Shown one piece after another: positions 7,722-14,043 of a DNA stretch of 14,043 bases. This stretch comes from Chitinophagaceae bacterium UBA4857. GTDB lineage: Bacteria > Bacteroidota > Bacteroidia > Chitinophagales > Chitinophagaceae. The translations under genes and the position numbers were made by a program. The stretch spans positions 1 through 14,043 of the forward strand of contig DHEF01000036.1 in assembly GCA_002399735.1 (NCBI GenBank), given 5' to 3'. The first letter of the stretch is position 1. Each line of letters starts with the position of its first letter. Below the pieces are notes generated by a model. The model had not been told where the DNA came from and searched no databases. It was given only the letters and a program-made list of their open reading frames with translations.

Positions 7722-10700
7722 TGAATTAATGCTACGGTTCCTTTTTTTATGTTAGGCTGATTGTTGAGTTCGTAATGACAAACCCAAACATATACATCGG
7801 TTTTCTGCAATACACCATTTACTTTTCCGTTCCAACGACCATCGGGGTTATTGGTTTGAAAAACAATTTGCCCCCAGCGATTGTAAACGGTTAGTTGAAA
7901 TTTACCGAGCATACATTTTACAATTGCCCCAAATACATCGTTGGTATTATCGCCATTGGGAGAGAAGGCATTGGGGATAAATGGCCCACAAACATCCTCG
8001 CCACATGTATTAACAACCAGTGATGTGTACACAATACTATCGCAGCCATTTGCGGCGGCTAAGGTATCGATATAATTACCTGTTTGCTGATAATATTTAC
8101 TGCCAACTTTAAAAGCACTACCCAAACAAATAGTTGGTTGCTGCCTGAATATTGTTGGCTGCCCAATGGTGATAATATGATCTTCAATTTCGCCAGCGGC
8201 AGCGGGGCCATAAGGTTGCATAATAGCAGCCGAATCGACCGATAACCGTAAACGAATGAAAAAGTGGGCAAAATTAGGAATGTTTGCCGGTACCTGAAAT
8301 GATAAGATTTGAGTAGTGTAACCGGATTGCGGATTTATCTTAACAGCCTGCACTACGATTTCGGTCGGGCCAAGAAAATTGCCATTGTTATCCCAATCGA
8401 TAAATGCACTTACAAAGGCCTGGTGCGTTGTATTGTTTGTTACCATAACGGGTACTTTATATATGCTACCGGGTAATGGTGCAGGTGTACAAGCTTTTAT
8501 ATAACCATCTTCCTCGTACCCATCGCCTAATGCATTTACAGAGTTTTTTGCCTGCGGTTCAGTTGATGGAGCGGTTTTGCCTAAATGCAATCCGGACAAT
8601 AATGTTGCAGCGGCAGCAATGGGTGTTTCTGATTGATTAACATCGTAAGAGGACGGCGCATCGCCATAGTCGTAAGTAATATTTGTGATAGGAATATGTG
8701 CCATAACAGTAGCATCGCAACCAATATTATTGAATGCCATTAATGAAAAATCGATATAGCCATTGGCAATATCTTTTAATGATGGCGTGTAGGTTATTTC
8801 GGGATTGGTTACGGTACCACTGCCTGTAATATTATTTACAGTATTTGTTGCCCACTGCACCGTTTGTGCATTAGTAATGGTTACATTATTTATCCGGACA
8901 ATTTCGTTGCTATTTATTGTAGCAGGATAAGTCCAGTTTTGTATTACCGGTGCCGGGGTTATGGTAATGCTGTTTTCTATTACAACATTGTTTGACAAAC
9001 CACCGGTGTTAAAATACAAAGGCAAGTCGCTTATATATGCGAGGAGCTTTACATCTTCGCTACCCGCCATAAGATCTATTTGTATTGTACTTATGCCAAC
9101 AGGTATATTATACAGCGAAATGCTAAACGCACCGTTTTTATATAATAAAGCGTTATCAGTATTGGGATAAGCCGCATGTAATATATTAGGTTTTGCAAAA
9201 CGAAGGAATGGATTGGTTGTATATAACTCGCTTGCAAATTTTGTATGGCCACCTTCTAATGTAATATGTAAGACGGCATTGTTTACCGGCATACCACTAT
9301 TGTTAGTGATGGTAAAAGTGGCTGTAGTATAACTCATATCGCCACAGGAAACAGTTTGCGGAATAACAACATTAATATTTATTTTATTACCGGGATTGCA
9401 TGCAGCATTGTGTACAACAGTTACATCATCACCTTCATTTTGTGAACCTACAAAACCTGTTGCATTGGGTTGTATGGTAGCATCAGGATCGCTGGCAAAA
9501 AGTTTTTCGGTCTTTAATAGAAAACTAAAATCGTAATTACCTTCTATCGCTTGTGATGTGTTGTAAAAGTATTGAAGCGTAACACAGTCGCCTTGCTTTA
9601 AAATAAAGGAAGATTTTTCATCGATGCTCATCAGATACACATCGTTAGAGCCGCCACCATGCTCGTATTGGTAGCTACCGGGAGTAGCCATTTGCGGTGA
9701 TTGCATAGCACCTACTAAGTAAATTTTGCCCAGTGCGTCAGATACGGAAGCACTGGCAACATCGTTATCAGGACCGCCAAAATAAGTGGCCCATTCTCTT
9801 TTTCCTACTGCCGTAAATTTTACTAAAAAAGCATCGTTATTGCCACCATGTGTTTCCTGAATAACATTACCGCTAGCAATACCTATGGCAGAATTGGTAA
9901 TGCCGGACAAATACACAAAACCATCAATGCCTACATTAATATGGCGGCCATTCTCTGTTCCGGTATTACCGTAATAAGTGCTCCATAACAAATTACCATC
10001 GCTATTAAACTTTGTTAAAAAAGCATCTGTACCCCCACCGTTCGCAGGTTGCAATGCATCTTTCACCGGAAAGTTTGTACTGGATGTATTACCGGAGATA
10101 TAAATATTATCCTGCTTATCAATTTTTAAAGAAGTAGCATTGTCGTTATTATTACCACCCAAATAAGTAGACCATTGTCGTACACCGTTGCTATTAAACT
10201 TAACCAGATAAGCATCATTGCCCGCTCTTTTCACGGGCTGATAACTACCGGCTACAGCAATATTATTGGTACTTGCAGTTAAACCCGTAAGGTAAACATT
10301 GTTTGTACCATCCACATCAATGGAGAAGCCTGTTTCGGTACCGGTACCGCCATAATAAGTGGCCCATTGCCGCACACCTTCGCTATTAAACTTCGCTAAA
10401 AAAGCATCGTTGCTTCCGCCCAATGTGTTTTGATGAGCACCAGCAGTGGCTATATTATTGTTACTGGCTGTATTACCTGCTAGGTAAACATTACCATCAT
10501 TGTCAACGGTTACATTACGGCCATAATCGGCCGCTGTACCACCGTAATAGGTAGCCCATAATAATACGCCGGTTGAACTGAACTTTGCCAGGTAGGCATC
10601 AATATTGCCGCCATTAGTCATTTGATGTGCACCGGCAGTAGCAATATTGGTGCTGATACTGGTTTCTCCGGTCATGTACACATTGCCTTGTTTGTCTGTA

Positions 10701-12196
10701 GCAATACTGTAACCGTTTTCGGGACCAATACCGCCAAAATAAGTAGCCCATACCCTATCGCCTTCGGCATTAAACTTTACTAAAAATGCATCTTCGGTTC
10801 CAGCATTAGAAGTACGGTGCACACCCGGCGTAGCAATATTATTGGTACTGTTGGTTTGTCCGGCAATATAAATGCCCCCAAATAAATCTGTAGCAGCAGT
10901 ATAAGCATAATCAGTTTGCAAACCACCAAAATAAGTATTGGTGTATTTTGTAATGGTATTATCAATATTTATATCGGCATGCACCAAACTAAATTTTTCA
11001 TGGGCAACAGGCAATAAATTGGCTAAACGTGTATCCTGATTTCCGGTGTTACATATTGAAACATTATAAACCACCATATCATCACAACCCAGGTTAACTG
11101 CATTAACATCAATCAATACATTTGCCTTAGGTATACAACCATCACCATTCACTTTATTAATAGGGTTACTAAAATTATTAATGGAAGACCGTTCACCTTT
11201 TATATACAACCTGTCGTAAATTTCAAAGCCATAAATGGGCAATGATAACGTATTTACTTTTCCATCAAAATTTACAATAGCGGTCACCATTTTAAACCGT
11301 TGCAGTATATCGTCTTCAACAAAACCTTTATAGGTTTCGCCGGGTTCAATTATTACTTTTCCTGTTTTAAATGAGGTGACAAATAAGTTACCATACACAG
11401 CTACATCGCCATTATAAAGCGAGATAGCAATACTATCGTTCCATGGTAGTTTACCGGAGTTTTTAATTTCATACTCCACCTTGTAATTACCCGGACCCGG
11501 AAAACAATTTTCGGCAGTAAAAGCAGTAAGTTTTATATTCAGATCAAATGCCGGCTCAGTACCTAAACAACTGGCAGTTGTAATGGCCGATGTAAAGTCT
11601 TTCGCATCCTTTACCAACTCCTCATAACTTGATGCCATAAAATATCCACCTTCCGATGCTACATCCTCAAACAACGGGTTATATGGTGTTGAGATAGATA
11701 ATAGCGCAATATATACACCGCTGTTTTTTACCTGTTGTGCCAGGTCAACCAAGGCAGGCTGCGTTACACCCAATACAGCATCCGTCATTAACAATATTAC
11801 CTTGGCCCGGTTATTATCCTGGCTTAGTATGGCAACAAAAGATTTTTGTAATGCGGTTACTAAATCTGTACCACCTATTAAAACTCTTTGGCTATTTGTG
11901 TAACTTAAAACATCGCTGAACTCGGTTGTAAAACCTATACCGGCTACAGGAAAATTATAGGGTGCCCAGCCCTGGTTATAATCCCAATCTGCAATGGCCA
12001 CCCTATAGCCGTTTTCATCATGTGCCAGGTATAAGCTTTTACAAAAAACAGCAATAAACTCTCTGCTTTTCAGGTTTTCATTTGCATCAACAGAACCGCT
12101 TTGGTCATTGGCAATAAAAATATCTATGCCGCCGCATTGCGCCTTCACAGTAAACTGTGCAACTATTAATACAAATAAAAAAAACAGACGCTGCAT
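7718..12196 (-). CDS. Giant T9SS-secreted protein: vWA, seven-bladed SBBP propeller, GEVED and type-B sorting domain
   Basis: The 1492-aa product begins with a signal peptide (cleavage near KAQ at 20). Next comes a von Willebrand factor A domain (about residues 22-205) with a complete metal-binding MIDAS: D31-x-S33-x-S35, T110 and D139. A CARDB/Ig-like segment covers about residues 213-330. Seven SBBP repeats of about 64 residues (about 421-865) each open with TYxGG and carry GNVYLAGNT- and DAFLAKFNSEG-type blade strands. DUF11-like regions follow, then a GEVED domain (from YDYGDAPSSY near 1173 to GEIEDH). The C-terminal CHU_C/gliding-motility type domain (about 1403-1492) begins IPNAFSPNGDNTNDVF, the T9SS type-B sorting signal. 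The protein should be exported and displayed or released at the cell surface. It starts 14 nt after the type-A sorted gene and overlaps the btuB-like start by 4 nt. I infer a role in B12 capture from this context only. Adhesion is an alternative. Confidence 0.9.
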   Translation of the reverse strand: MQRLFFLFVLIVAQFTVKAQCGGIDIFIANDQSGSVDANENLKSREFIAVFCKSLYLAHDENGYRVAIADWDYNQGWAPYNFPVAGIGFTTEFSDVLSYTNSQRVLIGGTDLVTALQKSFVAILSQDNNRAKVILLMTDAVLGVTQPALVDLAQQVKNSGVYIALLSISTPYNPLFEDVASEGGYFMASSYEELVKDAKDFTSAITTASCLGTEPAFDLNIKLTAFTAENCFPGPGNYKVEYEIKNSGKLPWNDSIAISLYNGDVAVYGNLFVTSFKTGKVIIEPGETYKGFVEDDILQRFKMVTAIVNFDGKVNTLSLPIYGFEIYDRLYIKGERSSINNFSNPINKVNGDGCIPKANVLIDVNAVNLGCDDMVVYNVSICNTGNQDTRLANLLPVAHEKFSLVHADINIDNTITKYTNTYFGGLQTDYAYTAATDLFGGIYIAGQTNSTNNIATPGVHRTSNAGTEDAFLVKFNAEGDRVWATYFGGIGPENGYSIATDKQGNVYMTGETSISTNIATAGAHQMTNGGNIDAYLAKFSSTGVLLWATYYGGTAADYGRNVTVDNDGNVYLAGNTASNNNIATAGAHQNTLGGSNDAFLAKFNSEGVRQWATYYGGTGTETGFSIDVDGTNNVYLTGLTASTNNIAVAGSYQPVKRAGNDAYLVKFNSNGVRQWSTYLGGNNNDNATSLKIDKQDNIYISGNTSSTNFPVKDALQPANGGGTDAFLTKFNSDGNLLWSTYYGNTGTENGRHINVGIDGFVYLSGITNSAIGIASGNVIQETHGGNNDAFLVKFTAVGKREWATYFGGPDNDVASASVSDALGKIYLVGAMQSPQMATPGSYQYEHGGGSNDVYLMSIDEKSSFILKQGDCVTLQYFYNTSQAIEGNYDFSFLLKTEKLFASDPDATIQPNATGFVGSQNEGDDVTVVHNAACNPGNKININVVIPQTVSCGDMSYTTATFTITNNSGMPVNNAVLHITLEGGHTKFASELYTTNPFLRFAKPNILHAAYPNTDNALLYKNGAFSISLYNIPVGISTIQIDLMAGSEDVKLLAYISDLPLYFNTGGLSNNVVIENSITITPAPVIQNWTYPATINSNEIVRINNVTITNAQTVQWATNTVNNITGSGTVTNPEITYTPSLKDIANGYIDFSLMAFNNIGCDATVMAHIPITNITYDYGDAPSSYDVNQSETPIAAAATLLSGLHLGKTAPSTEPQAKNSVNALGDGYEEDGYIKACTPAPLPGSIYKVPVMVTNNTTHQAFVSAFIDWDNNGNFLGPTEIVVQAVKINPQSGYTTQILSFQVPANIPNFAHFFIRLRLSVDSAAIMQPYGPAAAGEIEDHIITIGQPTIFRQQPTICLGSAFKVGSKYYQQTGNYIDTLAAANGCDSIVYTSLVVNTCGEDVCGPFIPNAFSPNGDNTNDVFGAIVKCMLGKFQLTVYNRWGQIVFQTNNPDGRWNGKVNGVLQKTDVYVWVCHYELNNQPNIKKGTVALIQ
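9600..10936 (-). repeat. Seven tandem coding repeats (SBBP blades), about 192 bp each
   Basis: Seven units in frame with the giant protein each start with a TYxGG motif. Their DNA is still recognisably alike: a plus-strand phrase close to CCGCCATAATAAGTGGCCCA recurs near 9775, 9970, 10165, 10350, 10540, 10730 and 10925. Units 2-4 (about 10150-10740) are the most alike, including GAHQ and NNIATAG segments, which suggests recent duplication or conversion. Seven copies suit a closed seven-bladed propeller, the fold for which SBBP is named. Confidence 0.85.
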
Positions 12197-12210
12197 AAAT
12201 GCAATAGCAA

Positions 12211-13500
12211 TTATTGTTTTACAAACTTTTGTGTATGTACACCCGTAGCGCTTTCTAGTTTTAAAATATAAGTGCCGGGTAGTAATTGGTTAATCATAAT
12301 GGTTTCTTTTGTTCCCGTTACTTTTTGGGTGGTCATTACTCGGCCTGCAAAATCTATAATGGTTGCAATAGCATTACCACCGGTATTTCTATCAATAATT
12401 ATTTGTTGTAAAGCCGGGTTAGGATAAATGCTAAAACCTTCCAACGTGTAGTTAACTGTAACCACATTGCTATAGTTTGTTTTACCATCACAATCCACTT
12501 GTTTTAAACGGTAATAACTACGGCCCGGTATGGGTTGTTTATCTGTGTAGGTATAATTAATTGTAGTGTTGCTATTCACGGCACCTGCAACATCTGCAAT
12601 TGTTTTAAAGCCGCTGCCACTTGTACTTCTTTCTATTTCAAAACGGCAGTTATTAGACTCGGTTAAGGTTTTCCAATTTAACAAAGCTTGTTGATTACTA
12701 ACCCTTGCATTAAAGCCGGTAAGTTTAACAGGTAATGCAGATAATTTTTGTACCGATACATTATCAATGTAATAATAAGTTCTTGGAAAGGCAGGGTTTC
12801 CTGGTGCTCCAACAGTTGGCTGATAATAAGGGTTCGCCTTTCTTAATAATCCATTTCCCGGATCGGGGAACAAATAAAAATCCGATACAACAATAGGTTT
12901 AAAATACCCAATCACAATATACTCTTCGCCACCGGCAGCAACAAACTCACCGCTTAGTTGTTGCCAGGTAGTATCGATAATAAAATTACCAACCGGATTT
13001 ACCACTTGTGGGGTATAATTTAATTGAGGCCCGGCAAATCCACTATAACAACGTATTTCGGTGGTAGAAAAATAAACCCCAATCTGATCCGCTGCCCAAG
13101 CCATATTATCAGCACAACCCAACCAATAAGATACATTGTAAGTTTCACCCGCCTCTAAAGGCTGGGTTAATTTTACGCCAAGGTATTCGTACCATCCACC
13201 ATAAAAACCAAAGCCCATATAGTTATTACCATGTTGCGCATGTTGGTAACCAAAAATAACATGCGGTACTAATGTTTTATTAGCACCAACTGCAGTTCCA
13301 CAATTGGTAAAAGGATCAGGGCTGGCACAGGTTGCCGAGTACCAATCGCTAACAAAAGTAGATACCTGCGCAGGAAATCCTGTATAACCTGTTGGACAGT
13401 TTACATTTTCAAAACTAGGGTTAGGTACTAAGTTTTGCGCATACAATTTCCCTATGCCTGTTATTGCTAGGCATACAACTAATGTGTACAATTTTTTCAT
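12211..13500 (-). CDS. T9SS type-A sorted secreted protein, first gene of the B12 operon
   Basis: The 429-aa product carries a signal peptide (MKKLYTLVVCLA, cleavage near YAQ). A jelly-roll-like N-terminal domain opens with NLVPNPSFENVNCPTG, an opening common in Bacteroidota secreted proteins, and runs to about residue 250 (YYIDNVSVQKLSALPVKL). A fibronectin-III-like segment follows (about 258-350, with ALLNWKTLTESNNCRFEIER and GRSYYRLKQVD). The last roughly 72 residues are a Por secretion tail (FSIYPNPALQQIIID to GTYILKLESATGVHTQKFVK), the T9SS type-A signal that usually leads to anchoring on surface lipopolysaccharide. I place the start at the ATG at 13500; a TTG one codon upstream would be less usual. 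The first gene after the cobalamin riboswitch, it is probably repressed by B12. No catalytic motif is visible. A ligand-binding role is inferred from context; a carbohydrate-binding function is equally possible from the fold. Confidence 0.85.
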   Translation of the reverse strand: MKKLYTLVVCLAITGIGKLYAQNLVPNPSFENVNCPTGYTGFPAQVSTFVSDWYSATCASPDPFTNCGTAVGANKTLVPHVIFGYQHAQHGNNYMGFGFYGGWYEYLGVKLTQPLEAGETYNVSYWLGCADNMAWAADQIGVYFSTTEIRCYSGFAGPQLNYTPQVVNPVGNFIIDTTWQQLSGEFVAAGGEEYIVIGYFKPIVVSDFYLFPDPGNGLLRKANPYYQPTVGAPGNPAFPRTYYYIDNVSVQKLSALPVKLTGFNARVSNQQALLNWKTLTESNNCRFEIERSTSGSGFKTIADVAGAVNSNTTINYTYTDKQPIPGRSYYRLKQVDCDGKTNYSNVVTVNYTLEGFSIYPNPALQQIIIDRNTGGNAIATIIDFAGRVMTTQKVTGTKETIMINQLLPGTYILKLESATGVHTQKFVKQ

Positions 13501-13503
13501 CAA

Positions 13504-13644
13504 TGTTTATATTTTCAACTTGTTTAAAAAATGGTCATCACAGGATACAAGTTGATTAATAAAACATCGTTTACTGCAAACAAGAAATGTTTGAAAACAA
13601 AAAGAATGGCCACTGCCAGCTAATATTTGTTTCCTCAGCTTTTT
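13504..13644 (-). other. Leader between the cobalamin riboswitch and the first operon gene
   Basis: This AT-rich stretch of about 140 nt has no coding frame of note. It holds a 9-bp hairpin close to the start codon (TCAACTTGT at 13515-13523 with ACAAGTTGA at 13547-13555). It also holds an 8-nt segment (CCACTGCC on the plus strand, 13610-13617) complementary to part of the riboswitch at 13723-13730. No T-run terminator is evident, so control is more likely translational or through an unrecognised structure. Confidence 0.45.
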
Positions 13645-13850
13645 CCGCGAAAGCCGTGAACGATTATACTATGGCAGGTCTTCTGGCTCAAAGCCCAACT
13701 TAACTTCCTTCCCGCCGGTTAAGGCAGTGGTTTGTAGTGTTAAGTTGTTTCACTTGCGTGAAGCTTCTTACAGCTGCGGGACAGCTCCGGGTTCTAACCG
13801 GATTCCCTTTTAATTCTTATTAGCAATGGAATGCTAACAGAAACCAATAA
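13645..13850 (-). promoter_or_regulatory. Cobalamin (vitamin B12) riboswitch
   Basis: Read on the minus strand, the sequence contains the conserved core GGGAATCCGG followed by AACCCGG and AGCTGTCCCGCAGCTGTAA (about 13769-13807). Downstream is the B12 box AGCCAGAAGACCTGCC (13673-13688), a one-base variant of the usual GCCAGGAGACCTGCC. Supporting stems include TTAGCA with TGCTAA ahead of the core and CAACTTAAC (13739-13747) with GTTAAGTTG (13696-13704). Known members of this class lower expression of B12 transport or synthesis genes when adenosylcobalamin or a related form binds. Here it precedes the four-gene surface uptake operon. The exact ends are approximate. Confidence 0.95.
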
Positions 13851-13857
13851 TACGCGG

Positions 13858-13865
13858 CAAATGTA
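13858..13865 (-). promoter_or_regulatory. Probable Bacteroidota -7 promoter element (TAnnTTTG)
   Basis: The minus strand reads TACATTTG, an exact match to the TAnnTTTG element of the Bacteroidota primary sigma factor. It lies just upstream of the riboswitch, so transcription would begin close to the first aptamer stem. The -33 TTTG partner is not clear at the expected distance. Confidence 0.55.
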
Positions 13866-13908
13866 AGTGAATTTTTATCATACACTCTTAAATAAATAGT
13901 AACAGCTA

Positions 13909-14043
13909 TTAAATGGTTTGATTATTTTTTATGTTACCGGCTGCATTGCTACTAGCATCGTCTGTTGTGTCACTCACTTGTGCTGCAACAACGCGAAGCA
14001 TCAATGAGGCTAATCCAATAACTAATATCGAATTAATTCTATT
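13909..14043 (-). CDS. C-terminal end or short signal-peptide-bearing gene at the right edge (partial, uncertain)
   Basis: On the minus strand the frame is open from the window edge to a TAA at 13909-13911 and encodes 44 residues. It contains a hydrophobic stretch (INSILVIGLASLMLRVVAAQ) that looks like a signal peptide with an AAQ cleavage site, followed by a short polar tail with TDDASSN and the stop. It is either the start of a very short secreted peptide, or a gene truncated by an early stop, or the end of a longer protein. The missing upstream sequence prevents a decision. Its stop is about 45 bp before the operon promoter. Confidence 0.35.
   Translation of the reverse strand, partial: NRINSILVIGLASLMLRVVAAQVSDTTDDASSNAAGNIKNNQTI

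Noticed and set aside
9600..10936. Regularly spaced DNA repeats considered as a CRISPR array or satellite
   Set aside because: The spacing of about 192 bp is a multiple of three, and the repeats are degenerate and in frame with SBBP protein blades. No cas genes or short exact repeats are present.
12211..13503. TTG at 13503 as the start of the type-A sorted protein
   Set aside because: The next codon is ATG followed by a normal KK-rich signal peptide start. The TTG adds only one residue and has no evident ribosome-binding advantage.
22..13962. The inverted 18-bp match considered as transposon terminal repeats
   Set aside because: No transposase, integrase or target-site duplication is visible, and the match lies within open reading frames in both places. 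A mobile-element call is not supported.

Overview
The window comes from a Bacteroidota genome, probably the Chitinophagaceae/Sphingobacteriia side. It is AT-rich, and it carries type IX secretion (T9SS) sorting domains of both known kinds, a DUF5074-type surface lipoprotein, a TonB-dependent receptor and a TAnnTTTG-type promoter. I cannot name the species.

The main feature is one minus-strand transcription unit of about 9.5 kb. It runs from a promoter near 13858-13865, through a cobalamin riboswitch (about 13645-13850), to a terminator at 4368-4391. Its genes in transcription order are: a 429-aa T9SS type-A secreted protein (12211-13500); a 1492-aa protein with a vWA domain, seven SBBP propeller repeats, a GEVED domain and a T9SS type-B sorting domain (7718-12196); a BtuB-like TonB-dependent receptor (5502-7721); and a BtuG-like beta-propeller lipoprotein (4418-5497). 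The genes are packed with gaps of 14 and 4 nt and one 4-nt ATGA overlap, so they are almost certainly co-expressed. BtuB plus a propeller lipoprotein is the known Bacteroidota vitamin B12 capture pair. The two large secreted proteins upstream, under the same B12 switch, are the unusual part, and I propose that they belong to an extended surface B12 (corrinoid) acquisition system.

To the left of the operon are: a small minus-strand protein with a conserved Bacteroidota domain and a C-terminal membrane anchor (3777-4244); a roughly 450-bp gene-free stretch with two terminator hairpins and a GC-rich nested palindrome; a small three-helix membrane protein on the plus strand (3035-3325); and, divergently, a 922-aa outer-membrane protein that joins a gluzincin-like zinc protease domain, a propeller-like region and a beta-barrel-like C-terminus (61-2829).

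Both window edges hold incomplete reading frames, 1-72 plus and 13909-14043 minus. They share an 18-bp exact inverted match that encodes the same peptide, TDDASSN. No tRNA, rRNA, CRISPR array, transposase or phage gene was seen.
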